Assembly: GCF_029892605.1 (NCBI RefSeq)
Contig: NZ_JARXWF010000003.1
Location: forward strand, 308,044-372,043
Length of the DNA stretch: 64,000 nucleotides
Direction: 5' to 3'
DNA from: Parabacteroides sp. PM6-13
GTDB taxonomy: Bacteria; Bacteroidota; Bacteroidia; Bacteroidales; Tannerellaceae
The translations under genes and the position numbers were made by a program. Within the stretch, counting starts at the first letter, position 1. Each line of letters starts with the position of its first letter. The notes beneath the pieces are model-generated. The model had not been told where the DNA came from. It made no database searches and saw only the letters and a program-made list of their open reading frames with translations. Of this stretch, positions 9,055 to 19,500 are shown piece by piece.

Positions 9055-10665
9055 ATGAAAACAGCATCTATTCAACTATGCTCTTTTTTCTTTGCCGGAA
9101 TATTGGCATTCACGGGGTGTCAAACGACTCCCGGATCGACCGCGGCCACAGAGGACTCCCTGGCCGCTTATTTTGATCATGTACCTTTCTCTATAGAGGC
9201 TTTCGAACGCCCTGCTTTTCCGGATCGTTCGGTGAATATCATCAATTATGGCGCTGTAGGCGATGGCATAGCCATGAATACGGAGGCGATCAACCGGGCC
9301 ATTCAAGAGCTGTCGGCCAAGGGTGGGGGAACGGTGGTGATACCTGCCGGGATCTGGCAAACCGGCCCAATTCAGTTATTGGATAATATCAACCTGCATG
9401 CGGAGGCGAACGCGCTTGTCGTTTTCAATCCCGACAAAACGCTTTATCCCATCATCGAAACCTCTTTCGAGGGGTTGAATACACGCCGCTCAACCTCGCC
9501 TATACACGCGCGTGACGTACAAAATATTGCTATTACGGGCGAAGGGGTGTTTGACGGTTCGGGCGATGCCTGGCGTTTTGTGAAGAAAGATAAGATGACC
9601 ACTGCTCAATGGCGCAAACTCATTGGCTCCGGAGGGGTACTCAATGAAAAGGGTGATATGTGGTTTCCCAGCGAAGAATCGTTTCGCGGGTATAAAACGA
9701 GTGATATGTTTAACAATCCGCAAGACCTGACGACTGATGCCGAATGGGAAGCGATTCATCATTGGCTGCGTCCGGTACTGGTGAGTCTGATCGGTTGCAA
9801 AGGGGTTTTGTTGGAAGGTGTAACGTTCCGCAACTCGCCGGCCTGGGGTATCCATCCATTGATGTGCGAGCAGTTTATCATGTCGGATGTCAAGGTATTC
9901 AATCCCTGGTATTCACAGAATGGTGATGGACTGGATCTGGAATCTTGCAAGGATGCATTGATCATCGGTAATTTGTTTGATGTGGGCGATGATGCGATCT
10001 GTCTTAAATCGGGAAAAGACAAAGACGGACGTGAAAGAAATGTGCCCTGTGAGAATGTGATTATAAAAAATAATGAGGTATTGCACGGACATGGAGGTTT
10101 TGTTGTCGGCAGTGAGATGTCTGGTGGTGTGAAGAATATCTATGTGTCCGACTGTTTGTTTATGGGCACCGACGTGGGGCTTCGCTTCAAGAGCACCCGT
10201 GGCCGTGGCGGTGTGGTAGAGAATATATGGATTGAGAATATCCGGATGACCAATATTCCGACCGAACCAATCCTGTTCGATCTGTTCTATAGCGGTAAAT
10301 CAGCCCTGGAAGAGCTGGAAGAGGGTAAATCTATTCAGCCAGCCTTGCCTGCTGTAACAGAGGAGACTCCTTCATTCCGTAATATATCGATCCGTAACGT
10401 CACCTGTAAAGGAGCGCGCCGTGCAATGTACTTCAATGGACTCCCCGAGATGAAAATCCAAAACGTTGCCTTGGAAGATATCACGATCACCGCCGATCGG
10501 GGTATTGAATTGATCCATGCCGAAAATGTTTCGGTAAAGAACGTGCATATCAATGTAAAGGAGGGAAAAGAATTATTGTCACAGCACACCAATCAACTGG
10601 TTGTCGATGGGCAGACTATGCCTGACTCAGGCTCGGAACCCTTGTTGTTGATGCTTGGCAAATAA
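9055..10665 (+). CDS. GH28 polygalacturonase-family lipoprotein
   Basis: 536 residues; lipoprotein signal with AFTGC (Cys22). Residues 58 onward form a right-handed beta-helix starting VNIINYGAVGDGIAMNTEAI. GH28 catalytic motifs are present: NGD with Asp291 (NGDGLDLES), the Asp pair 312-313 (DVGDDAICLKSGKD), GHGG 345-348 and RFK (Arg377/Lys379). It would hydrolyse galacturonan or rhamnogalacturonan linkages at the cell surface or periplasm, acting after the esterases encoded nearby. It is transcribed away from susC. Exo or endo action and exact substrate cannot be told from the sequence alone. Confidence 0.93.
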   Translation: MKTASIQLCSFFFAGILAFTGCQTTPGSTAATEDSLAAYFDHVPFSIEAFERPAFPDRSVNIINYGAVGDGIAMNTEAINRAIQELSAKGGGTVVIPAGIWQTGPIQLLDNINLHAEANALVVFNPDKTLYPIIETSFEGLNTRRSTSPIHARDVQNIAITGEGVFDGSGDAWRFVKKDKMTTAQWRKLIGSGGVLNEKGDMWFPSEESFRGYKTSDMFNNPQDLTTDAEWEAIHHWLRPVLVSLIGCKGVLLEGVTFRNSPAWGIHPLMCEQFIMSDVKVFNPWYSQNGDGLDLESCKDALIIGNLFDVGDDAICLKSGKDKDGRERNVPCENVIIKNNEVLHGHGGFVVGSEMSGGVKNIYVSDCLFMGTDVGLRFKSTRGRGGVVENIWIENIRMTNIPTEPILFDLFYSGKSALEELEEGKSIQPALPAVTEETPSFRNISIRNVTCKGARRAMYFNGLPEMKIQNVALEDITITADRGIELIHAENVSVKNVHINVKEGKELLSQHTNQLVVDGQTMPDSGSEPLLLMLGK

Positions 10666-10686
10666 TCGATTTGGTAACTATTGCAC

Positions 10687-11442
10687 TTACGCCTCGTTAA
10701 CGATCCATTGCTTGAATTCCGAAGCTTTGTTTTTGCTGATATAGATCGGTTCCGGCGTGTCGATTGTTAGATTCACAAGCAATCGGCTGTCGAACCAGAT
10801 GGTGATGTTTTGAACGCTGTCACGGGAGAGGAGGAATTGCTTGTTGGCACGAAAGAACTTCGCCGGGTTTAGCTGACCTGATATCTGTTCGAGGGTCTTG
10901 ATATAGGGGTAGCAACTGCCATCTTTCATATAGATCTTGGTATTCTTTTCGGAGGTATAAAAATAGGCTACCTCGTGGAGGGCAATGGGGATTAATTTGT
11001 CTCTTACCGGAATCAATAAGCGGTCTTTATAACGAGGTGAGGGATTGATTTGCGTCATTCGGGTGAGGTATTCAACCACCTCAATCCTTGTCCACTTGCT
11101 GAATTTATGCAAGGCACGGGTGAGCTCCTCTGCTTTGATAGGTTTAAGCAGGTAATCCACGCTGTTCACCTTAAAGGCTTCAATCGCATATTCGTCATAG
11201 GCAGTCGTGAAGATAATGGCTGTATCGACCTCTATACTGTCGAAAATAGAAAAAGCAGAGCCGTCGGAAAGGTGGATATCCATCAAGATCAGATCGGGAG
11301 CCGGGTTGGTTTGCAGCCATTTGATAGTTTGAGTAATACTTTCCGTATTGCCAACCACCTCGATGTCGAGATCTATTTCAGCAAGGATATTGATCAGGTT
11401 CTCGTATGCAACAGTTTCGTCTTCTACAATCAGGATTTTCAT
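10687..11442 (-). CDS. LytTR-family response regulator
   Basis: 251 residues. Residues 1-120 form a receiver domain (VEDE at 6-9, phospho-acceptor Asp55 in LILMDIHLSD, and the Lys in LLKPIKAEE). Residues about 145-250 form a LytTR DNA-binding domain (IPVRDKLIPIALHEVAYFYTSEKNT ... FFRANKQFLLSRDSV). The gene follows its kinase with a 6-bp gap, so the two form a LytS/LytR-type pair. It lies tail to tail with the GH28 gene and upstream of the large redox cluster; whether it controls either is unknown. Confidence 0.95.
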   Translation of the reverse strand: MKILIVEDETVAYENLINILAEIDLDIEVVGNTESITQTIKWLQTNPAPDLILMDIHLSDGSAFSIFDSIEVDTAIIFTTAYDEYAIEAFKVNSVDYLLKPIKAEELTRALHKFSKWTRIEVVEYLTRMTQINPSPRYKDRLLIPVRDKLIPIALHEVAYFYTSEKNTKIYMKDGSCYPYIKTLEQISGQLNPAKFFRANKQFLLSRDSVQNITIWFDSRLLVNLTIDTPEPIYISKNKASEFKQWIVNEA

Positions 11443-11448
11443 ACGATG

Positions 11449-12459
11449 TTATTTGAGTGGTAAGTAGACTGTATAGGTGTTTCCGTCGTCTTCGATGCGG
11501 ATCTGTTTGTTCATAAGCAGGGCGAAGCGGTTTTCCAGATTCTTCAATCCGGTCCCATTGGTCTCCGAGGGAGAAAGTTTGGGGTATACCGGGTTGGTAA
11601 TCACCAGTTCGTCGTCCGGGTTGAGGTAGATGGCGACCTCCATCTTATGCTCGCTATCGATCGTATTATGTATGACGATATTGTCGATAAGAGGCAGGAT
11701 AGACAATACCGGTAGTTTGAGATTCTGCTTTTCCGGGCTTACATCGATGTTGAAAACAAGCTTATTGGCAAAACGAACCTCCATCATATAGCGGAAGGAT
11801 TGAGCGAATTCCAGTTCATCGGCCAGGGTCACCAGTCCTTTCTTATCGCTTTGTAGGATATAGCGGAAGACATCGGATAGTTTGTTTACAAAGGCCAGGG
11901 TGTTTTCATCCTCTTTCTTGCGCACCAAGGCTGTCAGGCTGTTCAATGAATTGAAGAAAAAGTGCGGGTTGATCTGATTGGCCAAGGCATCGCACCGGCT
12001 TTGCAGGTTCTCGATTTTCAGTTGTTCGATCTCCTGTTCTTTCTTTCGCTGCACATGATACAACATAAAGACATGCCCTACAAAGGTGCAAACAATAAAC
12101 ACCACAAAGAACTGGAAGAGCAGTATGCTGCCAAATCCACACATTTTTCCGTGCCAAAGGCACATGAAAACCACAAACAGGCCGTAGGCAACGGCGGTAA
12201 TGGCAAACGTTCTCCATGCCCGCTGCTGGAAACAAAGGTTTTTGATTTTATTCAGGTTATAGATCAACAGCCCCCATATCAACCCAACAAAGAAGAAATA
12301 ACGGATAAAGAAGAAAGTCCAATGGGAGGCACGTTGCGCTTCATCAAGAAAACTAAGCTCCCAGGGAAGGCAGGCAATGTCCGGATAGACAATAAACACC
12401 GCACTGACAAAGCTGATCAGACATAATTTGAAAGCACTATAATTATCTAATATTTTCAT
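11449..12459 (-). CDS. LytS-type sensor histidine kinase
   Basis: 336 residues with four predicted membrane segments (about 10-28, 48-68, 85-103, 110-135), a short coiled stretch (HVQRKKEQEIEQLKIENL), and a His_kinase (PF06580) domain with NQINPHFFFNSLNSL, His166 being the phosphorylation site. The C-terminal ATPase region has DNIVIHN as the N box and TNGTGLKNLENR as the G box. No separate sensor domain is visible, so the membrane part is likely the input. Partner of the LytTR regulator downstream. Confidence 0.93.
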   Translation of the reverse strand: MKILDNYSAFKLCLISFVSAVFIVYPDIACLPWELSFLDEAQRASHWTFFFIRYFFFVGLIWGLLIYNLNKIKNLCFQQRAWRTFAITAVAYGLFVVFMCLWHGKMCGFGSILLFQFFVVFIVCTFVGHVFMLYHVQRKKEQEIEQLKIENLQSRCDALANQINPHFFFNSLNSLTALVRKKEDENTLAFVNKLSDVFRYILQSDKKGLVTLADELEFAQSFRYMMEVRFANKLVFNIDVSPEKQNLKLPVLSILPLIDNIVIHNTIDSEHKMEVAIYLNPDDELVITNPVYPKLSPSETNGTGLKNLENRFALLMNKQIRIEDDGNTYTVYLPLK

Positions 12460-12476
12460 GACACATCTTGTTTTTA

Positions 12477-12484
12477 CAAAGATA
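12477..12484 (-). promoter_or_regulatory. -7 box for the kinase-regulator pair
   Basis: TATCTTTG on the minus strand, 17 bp before the kinase ATG; no clear TTG at -33. Confidence 0.5.
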
Positions 12485-12498
12485 ACATCCTAATTAGA

Positions 12499-13827
12499 TT
12501 ATTGTACCACTTTTACGCAAACCATTTTAGCCTGGTCGCGGATCAACAGTTTGCCGTCGGCCAACGCGATAGGCGCCCAATTCTGTGTGCTACCACCCAT
12601 GCGTGCCATCCCTTCGCCGGCACCGCCTTCGGTCAGAACATCAGCTTTTGAGATCATCTTAAAGGCTTCCGGGCTGGGTTCTATCAGATAGAGCGTCTTC
12701 AGTCCGTCGGTTGCCAACAGTAGCCCATCGGCCAGGATCATGCTACCGCGGTCGAAGTTGGGATTGCGTCCGGTCTTCCATTTGATATTCCCCTCCATAT
12801 CCATACAGACAAGCCCGTCGCGTTTCTGATTTGTACGATACATGGCGTAGAAATGTCCATTGTGGTAGAGGGGGGGCTTTGTCTGGTCGCCGAACTCCAG
12901 TGTCGTAAAGAGTTCGGTGGTGTCGAAGCTGCCGTTAGCCTTTTTGTTTATCTGTATCATGGTTGCTCCACGCTCGTATCCTCCGATAATCAGTAGTTTG
13001 TTGTCTGCAGTAACCACCGGACAGGCTACGGAGATATGACAATCCCAGTTGCTGTATTGCCAGAGTGTTTTGCCGGTATGCGGATCCAGTCCGACCACAT
13101 TACCTTTGGTCACTTCCGCGTCGCGGTTCTGAAACGTATTGGTAGAGGAGGTGAGCCATACGACCTGATCTTCCCCATGGATCTTCAGAATCTTCGGGCT
13201 CACATAGCTTTCATTGCCGAGATTAGGCGTTTTCCATACTACATCCCCCGTTTGTTTGTTGTAGGCCACAACACCCGCTTCGGGAGCTTGTGAAGCCACA
13301 ATAAGCAGATCGCCGTAAAGCACCGGACATTGCGAAATGGCCCATAAAGGAATTGTTTTGCCACCGAAATCAGTCCATACGTTTTTCTTCCACACCGGCT
13401 TTCCGGTTTTGACGTCGAAGCAATAGAGGTCGCCGTAAGGACCACAGGAGTACACATGGCGATCGTCGACTACCGGCACACTCCGTGAACCCGGAAAAGG
13501 AATGTCTCCCGGAGCGTCATAGCTGTATCTCCAGAGCTCTTCTCCGGTCTGCAGGTTGAAGCAACGCATAATATCCCCCGTTTCCTCATCCCGGTCGAGC
13601 AGATAGGCTTTGCCGTTTTTCACAACAGGCCCACCATATCCTACGCCTACCTCTACCGCCCATAATACTTCCGGACCTTCTTCCGGCCAACTTCTTAACA
13701 ATCCTTTCTGGGGTGATTTGCTATCTCTGTCGGGGCCGAGGAACTGAGGCCAATCCTGCGCCTTGATAGACGGGCAGAAGAACAAAACAGAAGCGATAAC
13801 TACTATACAAAGAGACTTCGTTTTCAT
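12499..13827 (-). CDS. Secreted PQQ-like beta-propeller protein (propeller 1)
   Basis: 442 residues with a signal peptide (about 1-23, SIKAQ) and then DWPQFLGPDRDS, a start typical of PQQ-like/WD40-like secreted propellers. Repeated blades have the pattern G.VVAYNKQTGDVVWKT, VVGLDPHTGKTLWQYS and YCFDVKTGKPVWKK. No PQQ-dehydrogenase catalytic set is apparent, so a scaffold or redox-partner role is more likely than enzyme activity. It is the last gene of the leftward cluster, 12 bp after the radical SAM gene, and one of five such propellers there. Molecular function unknown. Confidence 0.85.
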   Translation of the reverse strand: MKTKSLCIVVIASVLFFCPSIKAQDWPQFLGPDRDSKSPQKGLLRSWPEEGPEVLWAVEVGVGYGGPVVKNGKAYLLDRDEETGDIMRCFNLQTGEELWRYSYDAPGDIPFPGSRSVPVVDDRHVYSCGPYGDLYCFDVKTGKPVWKKNVWTDFGGKTIPLWAISQCPVLYGDLLIVASQAPEAGVVAYNKQTGDVVWKTPNLGNESYVSPKILKIHGEDQVVWLTSSTNTFQNRDAEVTKGNVVGLDPHTGKTLWQYSNWDCHISVACPVVTADNKLLIIGGYERGATMIQINKKANGSFDTTELFTTLEFGDQTKPPLYHNGHFYAMYRTNQKRDGLVCMDMEGNIKWKTGRNPNFDRGSMILADGLLLATDGLKTLYLIEPSPEAFKMISKADVLTEGGAGEGMARMGGSTQNWAPIALADGKLLIRDQAKMVCVKVVQ

Positions 13828-13839
13828 GTGTTGTTGTTT

Positions 13840-14811
13840 TTATATTATAAATCCATTTTCTTCAAAAAACCTTTTAGCGGCAACATAATCGAAGTTCAAC
13901 CATTTGCCTGTGATCAATGCCTTATCTCTGGGAATAGCACCCGTTTCGATGACCACCACATTGGCGCCGCTTTGTATGGCCAGTTCGGACGCCGGATGTA
14001 CACATATATGTTCTACTGTTTTGCCCCCCGACAGGCGTAGTACCGCAATCATTTTAGCAATTTCTTCATCGCTCAACCGGGGCATTTCCCCCAAGGGGGT
14101 GCCCTTCACCGGGATCCGAGCCATAATACCTGAGATACACACCCCGTATTCGAGCGAACACAGAAACCGATTAGCTATCTCCTCATAACTATGCTCTATG
14201 CCTACCGGCTCCACCAGATGAATTAGCTTTAGAGGCGATTGTTTTACGGCGGACAAAGTATCCAGCCGCTCTTTCGTTTGGAAACGGGTATCCACGCCCT
14301 CCCGAAGCCGTATCGCATGATACACACCCTCTACGCCATGTGCATGCATTCGATTGGCCGTTGGAAGATCAAACTCTCCTACGTTGACAACAATCTCGTA
14401 ATCGCCCGCGACTTCCTGGCGAATCGTCTGCACATAATCCGTCAGTGTGTCTAAGGAATAATACTGCGTGGTGCGCAATACAATAAAATGAACCTGGTTG
14501 TCTACATATTCCTTTACTTTTGCCAGTATCGCAGGAAGTGTATAGATCTTTTCCGTCTCAATCAGTCCCCAGGCTTCGCCGAAGGAGCAGAAGTCGCAGT
14601 TGGCAGGACATGGGGCATAATCGAGACCGATGGCTCCCCACATATATGCTTTGTTGCCGGTAAGCAATCGTCCTGCCTCATCCGCTTTCTTTCGTAAGTA
14701 AGAACAGGCATCCGAGGAGGTATTGATCTCCAGCAAAGCTACCACCTCCGGCTTACTGAGTGTCATGCCAGAAAGGGCTTTTTGGAAAGCGGCATCAATT
14801 CTTTTATACAT
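13840..14811 (-). CDS. Radical SAM protein, BioB/HydE-like
   Basis: 323 residues. A radical SAM cluster motif CPANCDFC gives Cys68, Cys72 and Cys75 (CxxxCxxC). Downstream are VVNVGEFDLPTANRMHAHGV, GVYHAIRLREGVDTR and EPVGIEHSYEEI, and a BATS-like end (SGANVVVIETGAIPRDK). These features place it near biotin synthase/HydE/HmdB-type enzymes, but biotin synthase-specific [2Fe-2S] cysteines are not evident, and no bio genes are adjacent. It resembles the protein at 15410-16375 in layout and motifs, so the two look like paralogues with related substrates. The reaction is unknown. Confidence 0.85.
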   Translation of the reverse strand: MYKRIDAAFQKALSGMTLSKPEVVALLEINTSSDACSYLRKKADEAGRLLTGNKAYMWGAIGLDYAPCPANCDFCSFGEAWGLIETEKIYTLPAILAKVKEYVDNQVHFIVLRTTQYYSLDTLTDYVQTIRQEVAGDYEIVVNVGEFDLPTANRMHAHGVEGVYHAIRLREGVDTRFQTKERLDTLSAVKQSPLKLIHLVEPVGIEHSYEEIANRFLCSLEYGVCISGIMARIPVKGTPLGEMPRLSDEEIAKMIAVLRLSGGKTVEHICVHPASELAIQSGANVVVIETGAIPRDKALITGKWLNFDYVAAKRFFEENGFII

Positions 14812-14825
14812 AGCTTGCCGGTAAA

Positions 14826-15269
14826 CTACAAAACCTCATCCAGTATCTTACAGCCCGAACATACCACCTTCGGGCAAAGGGTGAAGAGAAGGTTCTTTTC
14901 CATAATCACCTTCATCTCTTCCGGGTTGCTCAGGTCGTAACCAAGTATTTCTTTGCACACCACACTGCCGTTCTCTTTCGCAAACTTGTTTTCGAATTCC
15001 ATCTTTTTGGCAAGGAGTCTGTTCTTTTCATCTGTTGCGCCTGGTTCACTGTATCCATATTTCAGACCCAACGCCATTAAAGCGCCGGTAACACAACCAC
15101 AGGTACGTCCACCCCACATGCCACCTCCAAAGGCGGATGCGACCCTGAGAGCCTCATCACTATCTATACCTGCTTTGTCAGCGGCATATCCCAACACAAT
15201 CTGTGAACAATCGATCCCCTGTTTAAACAGATCCGAAGCGATCTCTTCTGAAACCTTGTCAATTTTCAT
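14826..15269 (-). CDS. C_GCAxxG_C_C family redox protein
   Basis: 147 residues with the family signature: Cys21 in DCSQIVLGY, the GGRTCGCVTGALMALGLKYG block (Cys57, Cys59), Cys105 and a C-terminal LCPKVVCSGC (Cys132, 137, 140). Members of this family (TIGR01909) are small Cys-rich proteins thought to bind metal or Fe-S and are often next to redox or radical SAM genes. Here it sits between two radical SAM genes, which suggests it serves them as a partner or electron carrier (inference). No signal peptide, so cytoplasmic. Confidence 0.85.
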   Translation of the reverse strand: MKIDKVSEEIASDLFKQGIDCSQIVLGYAADKAGIDSDEALRVASAFGGGMWGGRTCGCVTGALMALGLKYGYSEPGATDEKNRLLAKKMEFENKFAKENGSVVCKEILGYDLSNPEEMKVIMEKNLLFTLCPKVVCSGCKILDEVL

Positions 15270-15334
15270 AATAAATAAGCATTTATAATTAGTAAATGGA
15301 ATGATTTATAGCTATGATAAAAATAGGACAAATT

Positions 15335-15342
15335 CAAATTTA
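15335..15342 (-). promoter_or_regulatory. Possible -7 box upstream of the C_GCAxxG gene
   Basis: TAAATTTG on the minus strand matches TAnnTTTG about 66 bp before the start; no TTG at -33, so weak. Confidence 0.3.
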
Positions 15343-15343
15343 A

Positions 15344-15381
15344 CCCCTTCTCTTTCCCGTTAAAGCGAAAAAAAGAAGGGG
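15344..15381 (-). terminator. Possible stem-loop after the radical SAM gene
   Basis: CCCCTTC (15344-15350) pairs with GAAGGGG (15375-15381), extended by a few A/T pairs, 29 bp past the stop of the gene at 15410. No good U run follows on the minus strand. Confidence 0.3.
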
Positions 15382-15409
15382 CAAAACGAAAAGAAAAGGG
15401 GGCTGATAA

Positions 15410-16375
15410 TCAATCTACCGGCGGCAGATAGCCAAATTCCCTAAGCATATTCCAGGCAGCGGCAGGCGTGAAGCCACGGCTTTGTTCGGTGTGGCTGTCG
15501 GTATCGCGTGGATTGGCGCCTACTTCGGCATATAATTGGTTGACACCCGCCATAAGAGCGGCCTGGATGGGCTCATGTACGTTCATGGCGCGGGAGGGAT
15601 CGACCACGAGATTGGTCACGGCAACAATCTTTGTCAGTTCGGGCGCGGATATTTGTCCCTGTTCATACAAGGGAGTCCCTTTCACGGCTGTACGGCGCAT
15701 GGCGGCCATCACACCGATATTCAATTCTTTGGCACGAAGGATCTCGGCTGTTATCTCTTCATAGGAATGTTCGGGACCTATCGGCTCGATACAGTAATAG
15801 AGCTCCAACCCCGCCTCCTGTATGGCGCGAAGGGTTGCCTCGCGCTCTTTGGGATCGGCCATTGTATCGATGCCTTCGCGCAGGCGGTTGATATGGTAGG
15901 CACCGGTAAATCCGGCCTCTTTCAGTTGGAGAGCTGTTTGCAGATCGAAATCACCGATATTGGCTACTAATCGTTGCCCCTTTCGCAATAACAGTTTGAC
16001 GGCTTTGCCTACCGATAGGAATTTATCCTGCGGATAATCAGCGGTGGTCATCAGAAAGAAATCGTCGAAATAGCCCTCCTGCAACCAGTTCAGTTGTGAA
16101 CAGATCTCGCCGGCCGTCTTTTCCCATTGAGAGTCCATCGAGTAATGGGCGGCTCCCATAGAGCAAAACTTACAATTGATCGGGCAGGGCTCGGCATTGA
16201 TTCCGATCTGGGTAAACACATACCCGCGGTTGCCGAATTTCTGCCGCGATCGATCGTTGGACACGGCAAGCAATTCAAAGAATTCTTTGCTGAGAACCTC
16301 TATACGCAACAGGTCGACTATTTCGCTTTCAGACAAATGAAAGTCTGTTGATTTAATTTTTTGTAGTGCATTCAT
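15410..16375 (-). CDS. Radical SAM protein, BioB/HydE-like (paralogue)
   Basis: 321 residues. CPINCKFC provides Cys64, Cys68 and Cys71. It then shares the block order of its neighbour at 13840-14811: VANIGDFDLQTALQLKEAGF, GAYHINRLREGIDT, EPIGPEHSYEEI, AAMRRTAVKGTPL and a BATS-like end (AGVNQLYAEVGANPRDT). Both proteins therefore belong to one radical SAM subgroup. Separated from the C_GCAxxG gene by 140 bp and preceded by 178 bp without a gene, so it may start its own transcript. Substrate not identifiable; not a standard BioB. Confidence 0.85.
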   Translation of the reverse strand: MNALQKIKSTDFHLSESEIVDLLRIEVLSKEFFELLAVSNDRSRQKFGNRGYVFTQIGINAEPCPINCKFCSMGAAHYSMDSQWEKTAGEICSQLNWLQEGYFDDFFLMTTADYPQDKFLSVGKAVKLLLRKGQRLVANIGDFDLQTALQLKEAGFTGAYHINRLREGIDTMADPKEREATLRAIQEAGLELYYCIEPIGPEHSYEEITAEILRAKELNIGVMAAMRRTAVKGTPLYEQGQISAPELTKIVAVTNLVVDPSRAMNVHEPIQAALMAGVNQLYAEVGANPRDTDSHTEQSRGFTPAAAWNMLREFGYLPPVD

Positions 16376-16553
16376 CTTGTAAATATTTAATTAAATTATC
16401 CGGAGCGAAATATCATTTTGTCAAAATCGCCCGAGAATTTTTCCGAAAACGGAGGGGTATTTAAAATTACCCGCAGGAGTAACACTTTTTAACGTATCAT
16501 ATTGTAAAGCAAAATCCCCTTTTTGCTTACACTTGTGTTTTTCGTTTATCGTC

Positions 16554-19500
16554 TCATTCTTGAAGAATTTCCCGGACAGATTTCCGGATAAAGACAATCA
16601 CTCCTATTACAAAAAAGGCGGCAAAGAGTCCCGCAAGCAGCCACACCCATACGCTTGTATGCACAAAGTTGAGGCTTACGCCAACCAGCGAACTTATCAC
16701 CCCGGTGGCAATGGCGTACAGCGGAACCAGCCGGTTCTCGCGGTAGAGAAGCTCTTCTATCTGTAGGTCGGTAAAACCTAGCGTACGGTACAGGTCGATT
16801 TCCGGCCGGCGCATGGAGAGGTTTTTACGAACGACAATAATAAAGCTCATAATGCCCAACAGAAGCCCTAATCCGCCCAAGGTGAGGAAGATGGTCAGGT
16901 AGGTGTCTGTTACGGTATTGAACTGGCGGAGGCGGTCGTTGGTAGTCGAAACCCGCACGCCATATTCGTTTAGTGCCTGTGAGAGTAGGTTTTTGACCTC
17001 TTCTTTCTCCGTTTCATTTACTTTCAACAGAAACACCTCGCTCCCCGTTGTTTCGGGCCAAATATGTGAAAAATGGCGACGGTCAACCAGTAGATGTCCC
17101 TGGAAAATGGAATTGGAGAGTGTGCCGGCCAATTGTATGGCGATACTTTCTCCCCGGTCATTCTCATAATGGAGGGTATCGCCGAGGTTCATCATCAATC
17201 CCCAGGTTAATACGGTTGCATCGATCAATGCCGGATAGACCGAGTCGGTCGTTGTTTGCATACGTTCAAAAACCTCATCTCTATCACTTGACCAGATGTT
17301 TTGTTCGATCTGGAAATCGCTTTCCAGTAAGCCATTCATATCGACACCCAATACGGTCGGGGTGGTGACCCTGTTCAGGTTCAGGCAGCTCGCGTCGTCT
17401 GCCCCGTAACGGAGACATTGCAGGATTTGCGCATCCCCCGGCAGTCCGGTCAGCGATAGTTTTTCTTTTCCTGCCGCTGTTGTCATATTATGATATACGG
17501 GGACGCTGCTTTCGCACCAGAGGGAATAGCCGCCGGTGCCGGTTCGTATCTGCGAGCTATCGGCAAAACCTTTGCGGTTGAGACCGACCGAGAAGACAAT
17601 AAATACGCCGGTCGAAAGGGCAAAAAAGGATAATAACGCCTGTTTGCGGTTAGCCAACAGGGCGCTCCAGATCATTTTGCCGGCGTGGAAGTGGGCCGTT
17701 GAGGCGGATCCGTTTCGGCGAATCAGGTAGTCGCCCCATAAGGCAGCGGTTCCGATTAGTATAACTCCCGCCACCACAAAAAGAATAACATTGTGCAGGA
17801 AGAACAGATTGATCACGATCATGCCAATGGCCAATAAGGATGCCATGTATTGTGCCCGTGCGGTGCGGGGTGGTGACGATGGTGACGGTGACGACAGTGA
17901 CGATGGTGATGGTGACGACAGTGACGATGGTGATGGTGATGGTGACGACGGTAGAGACGCAATGCATTGCGTCTCTACGATGGACGCGGTGGGCACAACG
18001 GTTTTTTTGATTCGCCACCACAATAATCCCAAGGAAAGGGCAACGCCTATAATAAACCCGATAAGGATAGTCATCGCCCCGGGATACACGGCAAAACCAT
18101 CCGTATGGGTGGCTCCTTTCCATACGTTTCCAAGCAACCACATGATCAGGGTGGTATATAATAGTCCGGCGATGACACCCACTAAGGAGGATAATAAGAC
18201 AACCGGTGCCGCTTCCCTCCAAAGTATCCGGGAAATCCGTTGGCGGCTAAAGCCCAGCGATTGCAACAGGGCTATCTCTTCTCGCCGTTGCCAGAGCATC
18301 TCGGAGAGCGGAACAAACATCAACAGTATGGCCGACACAATGATAAAGAAGCCCAATGCCAGGAACAAACTGGCAAAGTCAACACCGTTTTTTGCGGCGT
18401 AAAGTCCCGTTTCACGCGGATGAATCACCTGAATGCCGAACATCTCGGCACGAAGCGCCGATAATACGGGGCTCGTATCGTTGATTCGCAGGGCGGTTGC
18501 ATTGCCATAGGCATTGCTCCAATCGGTCGCTATGGCATCGTAGGCAATAATTGCTTTCGGAGTAGTCCGATAGAGTTCCCAATATTTTTCATCTTCATCG
18601 GTGATCCGGTCCATATCGATCGGCAGGTCACTGTCCCAGTCTGTACACCGTTCAACATCCGACAGGCCGGGGAAGTCGGCGCTCAGGGTCTTATCTTCCT
18701 GCAGGGCGGCAAGCGGAACGATCTCTTTTACGCGTAACTTCACCTTTTGGGTCACCAGGGTTTTCAGATCTTGTGAAACAAAATAGCTCACCTCGATATG
18801 GTCGCCGGGTTTGGCTTGCAAGCGTTTGGCCGTGTAGTCCGAAAGGATGATCTCCTCTTTCCCTAAGGTTTCACCCTGAAAGCGATCCATCGCCGTCACG
18901 AAGGAATAAGGAACAGACACGCCCTCCCGCTCGATGGAATTGGCCAGATAGGAAAACAGGCGGTTGGTTCCGGTGTTCTCCCTCATAATAGTACTGGTCA
19001 CCTCTTCGGGCAGGAAGACACGGTCGGAGAGGATTTCCGTGAAGCCTTCCCGGGGGTTGACAGACAATCCGGACATACGGTAATTCCATTCGTGGTTCAG
19101 TTCGTCGGATGTGATTTCTTTAGGCGTAAGTATCAGGTTTATTTTTCCGACGGTCTCCATGGCCTCGGCCAGCTCTTCACGGTTCACAAACAGATTGAAT
19201 GGGATGGTCTGCTCATTCTTCATACTGAGATTCCCTCCCTCTTCTGCCTCGACAATGCCTCCGAAGTCTAAGCGGAGGCTGGTGGTATAATTCTCTGTAA
19301 CAAATAGCGATCCCGAAGGTATCAGCCCCGTAGCCGGCAAGCGGAGTATGATTGTTGAAATAGCCTCTCCGCCCAGCTCTTTTGCCAATGCCTGATTGGG
19401 CTTGGCGGTTCCTTTGGCGAGTGAATATTCGTCGGTTCCCCACACAAAAACCGGGATTAGTTTGCCATTTTGAGCGATAAACCCGTTGGTAAGTAGAAAG

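Noticed and set aside
17871..17950. CRISPR array
   Set aside because: The repeats are contiguous, coding and without unique spacers.
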